From: Kytococcus schroeteri
GTDB taxonomy: Bacteria > Actinomycetota > Actinomycetes > Actinomycetales > Dermatophilaceae
NCBI RefSeq assembly: GCF_042433515.1
Contig: NZ_JBHLVH010000003.1
Location: 13,113-77,112 of the forward strand
Length of the DNA: 64,000 bases
Direction of reading: 5' to 3'
A model generated the notes under the pieces. It did no database searches and was not told the DNA's origin. It saw nothing but the letters and a program-made list of their open reading frames with translations. Positions 8,909 to 17,319 of this stretch are shown here, piece by piece (the stretch's first letter is position 1; every line of letters starts with the position of its first letter). Position numbers and translations under genes: made by a program.

Positions 8909-9649
8909 GTGCCCCATCCCACACTCCTGGTGCTGCGCGCCCTGTCCCACCACGCCGCGCCCGTGGCCGCCGGGCACCTGGCGCGGGAGACCGGCATCCC
9001 CCGGGCGTCGCTCTACCGGGCGCTGGACGACCTGCGTGAGACCGGCTTCGTGACCCACCTGCCCGAGGAGCGCAAGTGGATGCTGGGGCTGGCCGCGCAC
9101 GAGCTGGGCTTCGCCTCGTCGCGGCAGCAGTCCGTGCAGCGGTTGGGGCAGCCGCTGGTGCGGCGGCTGGTGGACCGGGTGCAGCAGAACGGACACCTGG
9201 CGGTGCTGCACGGCACGGACGTGCTCTACCTGGCCGAGGAGCGGGCACCCCGGAGGCCGTCGCTGGTGACCGACGTGGGGGTGCGGATGCCGGCGCCGTG
9301 GACCGCGAGCGGGCTGGCGCTGCTGGCCGCGCTGCCGCGGGAGCAGGTGCGGGCGCTGTTCCCCGAGGCGGGGTCGTTCGTGGCGCGCGACGGTGCGCCG
9401 AGCACGCCGCGGGCGCTGCGGGAGGCGTTGCAGGCGGTGCGGGCCGACGGCATCGCGCGGGAGCGGGACACCGTGACGCCGGGGCTGTCGTCGGTGGCGG
9501 TGGCGGTGGACTCCCCCGGGCGCGTGGGGGTGCCGGCGGCGGCGGTGGCGGTGACCTACGAGCACGAGCGCGTGTCCGCCGAGGAGGTGGCCGCGATGGA
9601 GGCCGCCACGCAGGAGGCGGCGGCGGAGGTGGCACGCCGGCTCGGGTGA
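8909..9649 (+). CDS. IclR-family transcriptional regulator
   Basis: A 246-residue repressor/activator. Residues 1-60 hold a winged helix-turn-helix (LARETGIPRASLYRALDDLRETGFV), followed by the IclR effector domain (VLHGTDVLYLAEE, TASGLALLAALP, GIARERDTVTPGLSSVAVAV). It starts at GTG 8909; CACCCT lies 6 nt upstream and could be the -10 of a leaderless message. It is transcribed away from putP across a 173-bp gap, the usual position of a regulator of the neighbouring catabolic operon. The ligand is unknown; histidine, urocanate or proline pathway compounds are guesses from context. Confidence 0.87.
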   Translation: MPHPTLLVLRALSHHAAPVAAGHLARETGIPRASLYRALDDLRETGFVTHLPEERKWMLGLAAHELGFASSRQQSVQRLGQPLVRRLVDRVQQNGHLAVLHGTDVLYLAEERAPRRPSLVTDVGVRMPAPWTASGLALLAALPREQVRALFPEAGSFVARDGAPSTPRALREALQAVRADGIARERDTVTPGLSSVAVAVDSPGRVGVPAAAVAVTYEHERVSAEEVAAMEAATQEAAAEVARRLG

Positions 9650-9684
9650 GGGCGGGGCCGGGAGCCCGCTGCCCCCTCGGTGAT

Positions 9685-9745
9685 GTTGAGTCGTCGCCCG
9701 TCGGGGTTGGAGCGTGCCCCTGACCCCCAGAAGCGACGACTCAAC
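9685..9745. repeat. Intergenic palindrome, family 1, copy B
   Basis: The arms GTTGAGTCGTCG (9685-9696) and CGACGACTCAAC (9734-9745) are exact inverted repeats (12/12) around a 37-nt centre. It has the same arms, spacing and following GGG as the element at 5341-5403. It lies between the convergent IclR and Dyp peroxidase genes. Confidence 0.8.
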
Positions 9746-9783
9746 GGGAGGGGGACGAGAGGGAGGGGGCGAGGGAACAGGAC

Positions 9784-9814
9784 GGGGCGGGCGCTGGGAA
9801 GGCGCGTCCGCCCC
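9784..9814 (-). terminator. Possible terminator of the Dyp peroxidase operon
   Basis: GGGGCGG (9784-9790) pairs with CCGCCCC (9808-9814), with GCGC continuing the stem inside. It lies just beyond the peroxidase stop codon. It is shorter and less perfect than the other hairpins here. Confidence 0.45.
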
Positions 9815-9816
9815 GG

Positions 9817-11124
9817 TCAGGAGTCGAGGAGGTGGCTCCCCAGGTAGGCGTCCGCGCCGGCCGGGACACCCGGCAGCACGTGGAACACCGCCGACCCGAC
9901 GTGCCGGGTCCACTCGTTGAGCGCGTCCTTCTGCGCCATCCGCCGCAGGATGGGCACGAACTGCTCCGCCGGGTCCTGGCAGAACACCACGAAGAACAGT
10001 CCGCTGTCCCCGCCCCCGTCGTCGTAGTTGTACGGACGGCGCAGGAAGCGGTGGCGCGGGTTGGCGTCCACCACGCGGCGCACGTGGGCGTCGTGCGGGA
10101 TGACGGGACGCCCGTCGGGGTGCCGGGCGGTGATGTCCACCGGGTCGCGCTCGTGGCTCCCGGTGAGCGGCGCCCCGCGCGCCAGGTCGCGCCCGATGGC
10201 CTCCTCGCGCACCCGCTGCGGTGCCTGGGCCCAGGTGTCCATGGTGAAGCGCACGCGCCGCACGACCATCGCGGTGGAACCGTCGGCCCGGTGCACCAGC
10301 CCGGGCAGGTCGCGCTCCCCCGGGTTGTTGGTGCCGTCCACCTGGCCGAAGAGGTTCCGCATCGGGGCACCCGGGCGGGCCATGCCGTGGCTGCGCCGGA
10401 ACCCGTTCTGCCGCCAGCGCACCACGGCCAGGTCGCGCACGGACGCCACCAGCTGCCCCACGGCGTGCTGCACGGTCAGCGGGTCGTCGCCGCACACCTG
10501 CAGCAGCAGCTCGCCGTCGCTCCAGCCGGGGTCCAGCTCGCCGTCGATCGCCACCTCGGGCAGGGGCCGGCACCAGGCGGGGCGCTCCGCCTCGAGCCCG
10601 GCGGCCAGGTACGCGCCGAGCCCCCACCCCACGGTGACGGTCAACGATGCGGGGAGCGCCGCCAGCCACGGCTCGGTGTCGGTGAGCGTGCCCTCGCCCC
10701 GGGTGAGGCGGTCGATGTCGGCGGTCCACAGCCGCATCACGCGGCGCAGGGAGTCACGGTCCGCACCCTCGACGAGGTCGAGCGCCACCCACGTGGCGTG
10801 CGCGGGCGGCGCGGTGAGCACCCCGGCCTGGGTGCGCCCGCGCGGGTCCACCACGGTGCGGGCCTCGACCGACGCGCCCTCCTCCGGCGATGCGGCGTCG
10901 GCCGGCAGGGTGAGCAGGCGGCGCCGCCCGGGCTCCAGCGCGTCGGCCGGACCGGGGGCGAGCGTCTCGGTGCGCGCCGGCACCGCCGCAGGTCGTTCGG
11001 TGGCGCGGGCGCCGGCGAACCCGGCCAGGCCGCTGCCGGCCACCACGAGCCCACCGCCGAGCAGGCTGCGGCGCGACGGGCTGGCGGGCCCGCCGGCGGG
11101 CTCACGCGGGGTCCGGGAGGTCAC
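9817..11124 (-). CDS. Tat-exported Dyp-type heme peroxidase (EfeB/YfeX class)
   Basis: A 435-residue dye-decolorising peroxidase. The N-terminus has a twin-arginine signal (SRRSLLGGGLVVAG), so it is exported folded with heme. GQVDGTNNPGERD carries the GxxDG motif with the distal Asp of the family. Further conserved blocks are NPRHRFLRRPYNYDDG and GLFFVVFCQDPAEQFVPI. ATG 11124 lies 9 bp after the copper-chaperone stop, so the two form an operon. EfeB partners (EfeU, EfeO) are not adjacent. A role in heme iron release or extracytoplasmic peroxide reactions follows from the family; the link to copper is an inference from the neighbour. Confidence 0.9.
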   Translation of the reverse strand: MTSRTPREPAGGPASPSRRSLLGGGLVVAGSGLAGFAGARATERPAAVPARTETLAPGPADALEPGRRRLLTLPADAASPEEGASVEARTVVDPRGRTQAGVLTAPPAHATWVALDLVEGADRDSLRRVMRLWTADIDRLTRGEGTLTDTEPWLAALPASLTVTVGWGLGAYLAAGLEAERPAWCRPLPEVAIDGELDPGWSDGELLLQVCGDDPLTVQHAVGQLVASVRDLAVVRWRQNGFRRSHGMARPGAPMRNLFGQVDGTNNPGERDLPGLVHRADGSTAMVVRRVRFTMDTWAQAPQRVREEAIGRDLARGAPLTGSHERDPVDITARHPDGRPVIPHDAHVRRVVDANPRHRFLRRPYNYDDGGGDSGLFFVVFCQDPAEQFVPILRRMAQKDALNEWTRHVGSAVFHVLPGVPAGADAYLGSHLLDS

Positions 11125-11133
11125 GCGCCCTCC

Positions 11134-11715
11134 TCAGTGCTCGTGGTCGTGGCCGTCGCCGCCGGAGTACTTCTCGCCCCCGCCGTCGAAGGTGCGCGCC
11201 TCGGCGGTGAGCGGGTAGGTCTTGCCGTCGGCGTCCTCGAGGGTGATGACCACCTCGTCACCGGCGACGATCGGCTTCTTGACCCCCATCAGCATGATGT
11301 GGAGGCCGCCGGGCTCGAGCTCCAGGACCTCACCCGACGGAACGGTCATGCCGCCCTCGACGGGCTGCATGGACCCACCGGCGACCTCGTGGAGCTCGAC
11401 CGACTCCGCCACGTCCGTGGAACCGCTCACGAAGGTCACGTCCACCGGCAACGGGTTCTGCAGGCGCCCGAAGACGGCCGTCATGTCGTCCTCGGTGGCC
11501 TTCACCCAGCCGTCGTACAGGCCGACCGCCCCCACCGGGGGCGGGGACTGGGTCGACGGGTCCTGCGAACCCGAGGCCGCGCCCGAGCTGGTCGCCGCAT
11601 CGGAACTGGTCGCCGCATCAGAGCTGCTGCCGTCGCCGTCGGAGGCCCCGTCCTGCGAGCAGGCGGTGACGAACAGCAGCCCGGTGGCTGCCAGGGCGAT
11701 GAGGCGACGGTGCAT
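11134..11715 (-). CDS. PCu(A)C-type copper chaperone lipoprotein
   Basis: A 193-residue lipoprotein; the start is ATG 11715 with GGAGG six bases before it. The signal ends at the lipobox VTAC and is followed by a Ser/Ala-rich linker. The folded domain (about 75-180) carries the H-x(n)-M ... H-x-M copper-binding pattern: LHEVAGGSM and GGLHIMLMG. The C-terminus ends in a His-rich tail (GGDGHDHEH). Such proteins deliver Cu(I) outside the membrane, classically to cytochrome oxidase. Here it is the first gene of a two-gene operon with a Dyp peroxidase. Confidence 0.9.
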   Translation of the reverse strand: MHRRLIALAATGLLFVTACSQDGASDGDGSSSDAATSSDAATSSGAASGSQDPSTQSPPPVGAVGLYDGWVKATEDDMTAVFGRLQNPLPVDVTFVSGSTDVAESVELHEVAGGSMQPVEGGMTVPSGEVLELEPGGLHIMLMGVKKPIVAGDEVVITLEDADGKTYPLTAEARTFDGGGEKYSGGDGHDHEH

Positions 11716-11874
11716 GGTTTCCTCCACGGAGCGGGTGCGGGTGCGGCCGCCTGCCGCACGAGGACGCCGAGGATACCAAGTTCTACGACGTCGCGTAGTT
11801 GTTCTGTCACCCTTCCTCGCGCCGTGCCGCCGACGACTCACTAGGGTCGGGGCACACCCCATCGAGGAGGCACT

Positions 11875-12855
11875 GTGCGCGCCATCGTGATCGACGACTC
11901 CGGCGAGAAGCCGGCCCTGACCCTGTCCGAGGTCGAGGACCCCACCCCCGGCGAGGGCGAGGTCCTCGTGGAGGTGGCGGCCGCCGGCGTCAACCGGGCC
12001 GACCTGGTGCAGGCCGCCGGCAAGTACCCGCCGCCGCCCGGTGAGAGCGAGGTGATCGGCCTGGAGGTGAGCGGCCGCATCGCCGCCCTGGGCGCCGGCG
12101 ACACGGGCGACTGGCAGGTGGGCGACGAGGTCTGCGCCCTGCTGGCCGGCGGCGGCTACGCCGAGCAGGTCGTCGTGCCGGTGGGCCAGCTGCTGCCCGT
12201 CCCCGCGGGCGTCGACCTGGTGACCGCCGCCGCCCTGCCCGAGGTCGCCTGCACCGTGTGGTCCAACCTCGTCGATGCGGGGCACCTGGCCGCCGGGGAG
12301 ACCGTCCTGCTGCACGGCGGTTCGTCCGGCATCGGCACCATGGGCATCCAGGTGGCGCGCGCGCTGGGGGCCCGGGTGGCCGTGACCGCCGGCTCGCAGG
12401 AGAAGCTCGACCGCTGCCGCGAGCTGGGCGCCGAGATCCTCGTCAACTACAAGGAGACCGACTTCGTCGAGGCCGTCCGCGACGCCACCGCCGACGGCGT
12501 CGACGTGGTCCTCGACCTCATCGGCGCCGACTACCTGGGCCGCAACCTGCAGGCCCTGGCCAAGGACGGCCGGCTCGTCGTCATCGGCCTCATGGGCGGG
12601 CGCGAGGGCGAGATCAACCTGGGCCTGATGCTGCAGCGCCGCCTCACCGTGCAGGCCACCTCCCTGCGAGGGCGGCCCCGCCCGGACAAGGCCCGCATCG
12701 TGGCGGCCGTGCGCGAGAACCTCTGGCCCCGCATCGAGGCCGGGGAGATCCGCCCGGTGGTGCAGGAGGTGCTGCCGATCACCGAGGCACAGCGGGCACA
12801 CCAGCTGCTCAAGGAGTCCCAGCACGTCGGCAAGGTGGTGCTGCGGGTGGGCTGA
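11875..12855 (+). CDS. NAD(P)H:quinone oxidoreductase, zinc-free MDR family (PIG3/QOR type)
   Basis: A 326-residue medium-chain dehydrogenase/reductase. It starts at GTG 11875, with GGAGG 7 nt upstream and a TAGGGT -10-like hexamer about 28 nt further up. The N-terminal catalytic fold has AAGVNRADLVQAAGKYPPPPG, diagnostic of the PIG3-type quinone oxidoreductase. The Rossmann motif is LLHGGSSGIGTMGIQVA (near 140-156). Zinc-ligand cysteines of alcohol dehydrogenases are absent. It probably performs NADPH-dependent quinone reduction; the physiological substrate is unknown. It stands alone, divergent from the copper chaperone. Confidence 0.9.
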   Translation: MRAIVIDDSGEKPALTLSEVEDPTPGEGEVLVEVAAAGVNRADLVQAAGKYPPPPGESEVIGLEVSGRIAALGAGDTGDWQVGDEVCALLAGGGYAEQVVVPVGQLLPVPAGVDLVTAAALPEVACTVWSNLVDAGHLAAGETVLLHGGSSGIGTMGIQVARALGARVAVTAGSQEKLDRCRELGAEILVNYKETDFVEAVRDATADGVDVVLDLIGADYLGRNLQALAKDGRLVVIGLMGGREGEINLGLMLQRRLTVQATSLRGRPRPDKARIVAAVRENLWPRIEAGEIRPVVQEVLPITEAQRAHQLLKESQHVGKVVLRVG

Positions 12856-12894
12856 GGTGATCTCGGGGCGGCGCAGCCAACCCCGACACCTTCC

Positions 12895-15016
12895 TCAGTC
12901 CGCCCGACGCCGTTGCCACAGCAGCGTGGCAACCATCACGACCACACACAGGCCAGCCGTCAGGAGCGCGACCAGTGTGACCTCCAGGTAGTTCTGCTGG
13001 GTGTAGTCCGCAGTGCCCCCGACGTACGCGAACAGCCACGCCGCGACGAGGGCGATGGGCACGGAGATCACCACCGGCAGGAGCGTGGCCACCATCGTGG
13101 TGCGAGCCGCCTCTGCCGGGTCCAGCCCCGCCCGCTCCAGCAGGCGGTGCTCCTGCGCGGATTCCAGGGCACGGTCGCCCAAAGTGCGCAGGAGACCCAC
13201 CAGAAGGAGTGCTGACGCAGCGAGCACGCCGGTTCGCATCCAGTCGGTGCCCGGGTGCTGGAAGTCGTCGTCCGGCCCCAGCACCTGCATCACCGCCGGC
13301 CTCGTGGTGCCCTCGAAGAGCCGTAGGGCATCGGCCGCGTCCCAGTCCAGTGGCCCACTGACGTACACGGTGTCGGACGGCTCCCACCGCTCAGGGTCCC
13401 CGATGGCCACGTCCGTGAACAGACGCACTGCATCAGCCCCCTCCGTGGACGCACCCCCACAGGTGTCGACGGGTACGTCCATGCCGAAGAACTCCCGCGC
13501 GGCATGGCAGTCGCGAAAGACCACCGCCGTGCCATGACGGGACCCGTCTGCACCCACCCGCGATCGGGCCACCTCTCCGCCCGCCGCCGCAGCCCGTTGC
13601 GCCAGGTCATCCGGGAATCGCGCGGGCGCGTCGTCCCAGTAGGCGCTCCAGACCTTGGTCTCCCCCGCCGCCTGGGCGAAGGCGGGGCCGCTCTGGGTGC
13701 CGTTGTACAACGACACCTCGGAACCCACGATGAAGACGAGCACCCCGACGAACGCACCGGCCCTGGCCAGGCGCGTGGCACCACCCCCGAGACGCTTGGC
13801 CGCCAGCCACCGGGTGGGGTGGGCCGACCGGGCGAACAGCCGTGCCGCCCACCGTGACAGCACGGGCAGGCCGAGCGGTAGCCCGACGATGACCAGCACG
13901 GCACCCCCCATGAGCATGAAGAGCGAGAAGTCGGAGCTGGCGGAGCCCAACCACACGGGCAGGGGGATGGCGACCGCCAGAGCCAGCAGACCGAGGACCA
14001 GCGGGGCCAACCCCCAGTCACCGAGCGAGAACCGAGCACCGGCACGTCGCTCCGACGTGCTCGCCGTGGCCGCCCACACCGACCCCAGCAGGACGACCCC
14101 GAGCACGACGGGCAGGGCCCACCAGAGGGGGATCCGCGCAGCCGGCAGGAGAAGGGCGTCGTTGCCGGGCCAGGAGTTTCGGTGGCTGAGAGTCAGGCCC
14201 CACAGCAGGCCACCCGCCGCGGCACCGAGCCCGCACAGGACAGCCGTCTCGAGGACGACCACCTGCCGGATCGCCACGCGGCTGACGCCCAGCGCCCACA
14301 GGTGCCGGGCACGATCCCGGGTGACGCCGGACACCGCTCGCGCCGCCGTGCCCAGGAGCAGCACCGCAGGGAACACCACGAGCGCGAGAACGGACATGAG
14401 TCCCGGGATACCTGCCGGCACGTCGAGCGTGGTCTCGGTCCAGGTCACCTTCGACTCGCCGGGCCCGTATCCCGAGATGCGCTCCGACATGTCTCGGTCG
14501 AGCTGCTGCCCCTGTGGCGGGCGAGCGATGGCGTAGCCCTCGCTCCGGGAGATCAGGAAGTCGTCCCCGATGACACCCCCCCTCACCCGACCCGGCCGTG
14601 CTCGGCCGCAACCCCAGGTCCTCGGCCGTCAGCCCCTGCCGCACCAGACCCGGCGAAACCACGGCCTCACCCGGCGCGGGCAACCGGTCCAACCCCGGCG
14701 GCACCAGAGCCGGGTCGTCCTCGTGACCGGGGTCGGGCTCGATCCACTGCACCGGAATCTGCCCCACCCCACCAGGAAGCACCGGCATGGTCTTTGCCCA
14801 GGTGGCCGTGGCAGGAGCCCCCATCACGGGCTGGCGGGCGCCCAGGTGCGCGTCGGCCAGCACCACCTGCCGCACCAGCATCACCCCGACCAACAGCGCC
14901 ACCGTGGCCACCACCGAGGAGACCACCAGACTCACCTGACGCCACCGCTGCCGGGGGCTGCCCGACAACGCCAACCCCCGCGCCACCCGCCAGGCAGCAC
15001 CCCACGACGAACTCAC
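12895..15016 (-). pseudogene. FtsX/MacB-like ABC transporter permease, frameshifted in a G7 tract
   Basis: The N-terminal portion reads in one frame from ATG 15016 (first membrane helix LVVSSVVATVALLVGVMLV) to about 14576. The rest (GVIGDDFLISRSEG ... to 12895) is in another frame. The switch coincides with seven consecutive G on the coding strand (14576-14582). Six G would restore a continuous 706-residue protein with a large extracytoplasmic domain and several C-terminal helices, including a HLWALGVSR permease block. Its start overlaps the ATPase gene by 4 bp (ATGA). The causes could be a genuine mutation, slippage or a sequencing error. With the ATPase and the adjacent small secreted peptide it resembles bacteriocin-type export/immunity ABC cassettes. 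Confidence 0.8.
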
Positions 15017-15669
15017 GCCCGCCCCCGCAGGTCCACCACGGCATCACACGCCGCAGCCACCGCCGGATCATGCGTCGCGATCAACGCCCCCACACCCCGC
15101 GCACGCACTCGCTCGGCGATCAGGTCGATCACCTCGCCGGCCGCCACCCGGTCGAGACTCGCCGTCGGCTCATCAGCCACCAACAACACCGCCCCCGGCC
15201 GCACCAACGCCCGCGCGATCGACACCCGCTGCGCCTGCCCACCAGAGATCTCGTCCACCGCCTTGTCCGCATGCCCGGCCAACCCCACCGCCGCCAACGA
15301 CTCCCGCGCCAACCCCAACGCCTCACCCCGCGGCACACCGTCGAACAACAACGTCACCGCCACGTTCTCGGCCACCGACAACTCCGGCAACAAACCCGAC
15401 TCCTGGTAGGCCACCCCCACCAACTCACGCCGCAGGCGCGCTCGCTGTCCCGCCCGCAGCGAGGACATCTCGTGCCCGTCCACGGTCACCCGGCCGCGCG
15501 TGGGCCGCTGCATCCCCACCACGCAGGACAGGATGCTGCTCTTGCCCGACCCGCTCGGCCCCATCAACGCCACCGACTCGCCCCGCTCCACCCGCAGCGA
15601 GAAACCCTCCACCACCGGACGGTCATACGAAACACCGAGCTCCACGAGCTCCAACGCGGGAACAGTCAT
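15013..15669 (-). CDS. ABC transporter ATP-binding protein (MacB/LolD class)
   Basis: An intact 218-residue ATPase. Walker A is GPSGSGKSS, the Q-loop follows YQESGLLPEL, the signature is EISGGQAQRVSIARAL, Walker B is VLLVADEPTASLD and the switch His is in IATHD. The start is ATG 15669, with an AGAGG about 11 nt upstream. It precedes and overlaps the frameshifted FtsX-like permease, so it would power that exporter. The small secreted peptide gene lies upstream on the same strand, 130 bp away. With its permease broken, the ATPase may be an orphan now. Confidence 0.9.
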   Translation of the reverse strand: MTVPALELVELGVSYDRPVVEGFSLRVERGESVALMGPSGSGKSSILSCVVGMQRPTRGRVTVDGHEMSSLRAGQRARLRRELVGVAYQESGLLPELSVAENVAVTLLFDGVPRGEALGLARESLAAVGLAGHADKAVDEISGGQAQRVSIARALVRPGAVLLVADEPTASLDRVAAGEVIDLIAERVRARGVGALIATHDPAVAAACDAVVDLRGRA

Positions 15670-15799
15670 CAGACGACGCACCTCTCTAGGCAAGACGACA
15701 CAGGACGGAAAGGAACGAAGGGACTCCCGACCGGGAGTGCACACCGGAGGACACGAGCGCGGGACGACCACCTGGGCCGTCCCGCGCTCCAGCACGGAC

Positions 15800-16129
15800 T
15801 CAGCGGCGGGGAGCCACCCAGCCCCCGCAGTTGTCGATGAGCTTGAGCCGGCAGGAGCGGAACTCCTTGATGCTGGTCGATTGGACCATGTGGCCGCAGG
15901 AACCCCCGGCGGAATCGCGCACGAATGCGGTGTAACCGCCCATGCGGGCCTGCCCTTCCATCTCGTGGCCGTCGTCGAGGGTGTCTCAGACGTAGATGTG
16001 ACGGCTCCAGTCGGATCCGCCGGAGTTCTTGGCATGACCACCGGTGGTCGCGCTGACCGCCACCCCCGCCGCAGCTGAGCCGCCGGTCATGACGAGCACG
16101 GCAGCTGTGGCCGCAAGGACCTTTCGCAT
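15800..16129 (-). pseudogene. Small secreted Cys-containing peptide gene split by an in-frame TGA
   Basis: ATG 16129 has a good ribosome-binding site (GGGAGA, 4-5 nt spacing) and starts a 47-residue ORF with a clear signal peptide (MRKVLAATAAVLVMTGGSAAAG). It ends HIYV-TGA at 15986-15988. The same frame continues without a stop for another 61 codons, DTLDDGHEMEGQARMGGY ... SCGHM ... FRSCRLKL ... DNCGGWVAPRR, to TGA 15800. The continuation looks like a genuine mature domain with three Cys. A 108-codon secreted protein interrupted by one nonsense codon fits best. A lactococcin-972-like bacteriocin is possible from context (ABC pair next door) but no family signature was recognised. Sec insertion at this TGA is unlikely because no convincing SECIS was seen. 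Confidence 0.65.
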
Positions 16130-16195
16130 GATGTTCTCCCTGTGTGTGATGACGCCGTGTGTGGGGCGCATCGCCATCAAGCCTCACCGTGTGTG

Positions 16196-16224
16196 TGTCA
16201 AGCGCTACGCAGCGCTCCGCTTGA
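16196..16224 (-). promoter_or_regulatory. Promoter -35 (TTGACA) overlapped by an inverted repeat, upstream of the peptide gene
   Basis: On the minus strand a perfect TTGACA (16201-16196) lies about 67 nt before the peptide start. It overlaps the inverted repeat TCAAGCG / CGCTTGA (16198-16204 and 16218-16224), inside which AGCGCT occurs twice. A repressor bound there would occlude the -35 box. The -10 box is not clear. Confidence 0.5.
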
Positions 16225-16296
16225 GTGTTCGGCAGATGTTCACGCCAGAGATCAGCGGACGGACCCACGACCCGAGGTCCAGGACACCCCACCCCC

Positions 16297-16302
16297 TACC
16301 CT
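16297..16302 (+). promoter_or_regulatory. -10 box TACCCT for a leaderless message
   Basis: TACCCT ends 7 nt before the ATG of the P1 peptidase gene, so transcription should start at or next to the start codon. There is no ribosome-binding site. Confidence 0.6.
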
Positions 16303-16309
16303 GCGCCCC

Positions 16310-17317
16310 ATGACCTCCCCCGGCAGCATCACCGATGTCCCCGGCCTGCGGGTCGGCCACGCCCAGCGCACCGACGACGGGTGGCGCACCGGCGTCACCG
16401 TCGTGCTCCCGCCGCCCGGCACGGTGGGCGCCGTGGACGTCCGCGGCGGAGGGCCGGCCACCCACGAGACCGACGCACTCCACCCGGCCTCGCTCGTCCC
16501 CACCGTCGATGCCGTGGTGCTCACCGGCGGCTCGGCCTTCGGACTGGCTTCGGTGACCGGCGTGCAGGCGTGGTGCGAGGAGGCCGGGCGCGGCTTCCCG
16601 ACGCCGGGCGGCATCGTGCCGATCGTGCCCGGGGCCGCGCTCTACGACCTCGCGCGGGGTGGGGTGGTGCGGGACTCCGCCGGCGCCCCCACCCGGCCGG
16701 ACGCAGCGATGGGGCGGGCCGCCGCGCAGGACGCCGCCGCACAGCCCGAGGGGGCGGAGGTGACCCGCGGGCGGGTGGGCGCCGGCACCGGGGCGCGGGT
16801 GATGGGGGCGAGCCGGCCCGGTGGACTGGGCACCGCATCGGTGCGGCTGGGCGGCGACGAGGATGGCGGCGGGCCCGTGGTCGGCGCGCTGGTAGCGGTG
16901 AACGCGCACGGCACGCCGGTGACGGTGGACCCGGCCGACCTGTGCGACCCGGTGCCCACCACGGGGGTGCTCAGCGATGCCCCCACCCACCCCGGCGCAC
17001 AGGACCTGGGTGACTCCCCGGCATCGACCCCGCGGCACGGCACGAACACGACGCTGGCCGTCGTCGCGACCGACCTGGCGCTCACCGTGGCCCAGACCGA
17101 GGCCGTGTGCCGCGCCGCGCACGCCGGCATGGCCCGCGCGCTCGATCCGGTGCACAGCCTGGTGGACGGTGACGTGGTGTTCGGCCTGGCCACCGGCACG
17201 CGGCCGCTGCCGGAGGACGCCGACGCCGTGACCACCACTCTGCTGCAGGTGCAGCAAGCGGCGGCCACGGCGGTGCAGCGGGCGATCGCCGACGGGGTCT
17301 CCCGCCGGCACGGCTGA
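16310..17317 (+). CDS. P1 (S58) family N-terminal-nucleophile peptidase, DmpA/NylC-like
   Basis: A 335-residue self-processing hydrolase. The N-terminus TDVPGLRVGHAQ and the block VLTGGSAFGLASVTGVQAWCEE are hallmarks of the DmpA/NylC fold. The predicted autocleavage site is in RHGTNTTLAVVATD: cleavage before the Thr following Asn frees a Thr nucleophile, as in NylC, whereas DmpA uses Ser. The family cleaves N-terminal amino acids or amide bonds in small linear substrates; the substrate here is unknown. The gene is leaderless. It converges with lutC, whose stop is 3 bp away. Confidence 0.88.
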   Translation: MTSPGSITDVPGLRVGHAQRTDDGWRTGVTVVLPPPGTVGAVDVRGGGPATHETDALHPASLVPTVDAVVLTGGSAFGLASVTGVQAWCEEAGRGFPTPGGIVPIVPGAALYDLARGGVVRDSAGAPTRPDAAMGRAAAQDAAAQPEGAEVTRGRVGAGTGARVMGASRPGGLGTASVRLGGDEDGGGPVVGALVAVNAHGTPVTVDPADLCDPVPTTGVLSDAPTHPGAQDLGDSPASTPRHGTNTTLAVVATDLALTVAQTEAVCRAAHAGMARALDPVHSLVDGDVVFGLATGTRPLPEDADAVTTTLLQVQQAAATAVQRAIADGVSRRHG

Positions 17318-17319
17318 GC

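Noticed and set aside
14560..14600. Programmed frameshift in the G7 tract of the permease.
   Set aside because: No family precedent known to me and no stimulatory structure noticed; mutation or sequencing error is simpler. Kept as a finding only for the homopolymer.
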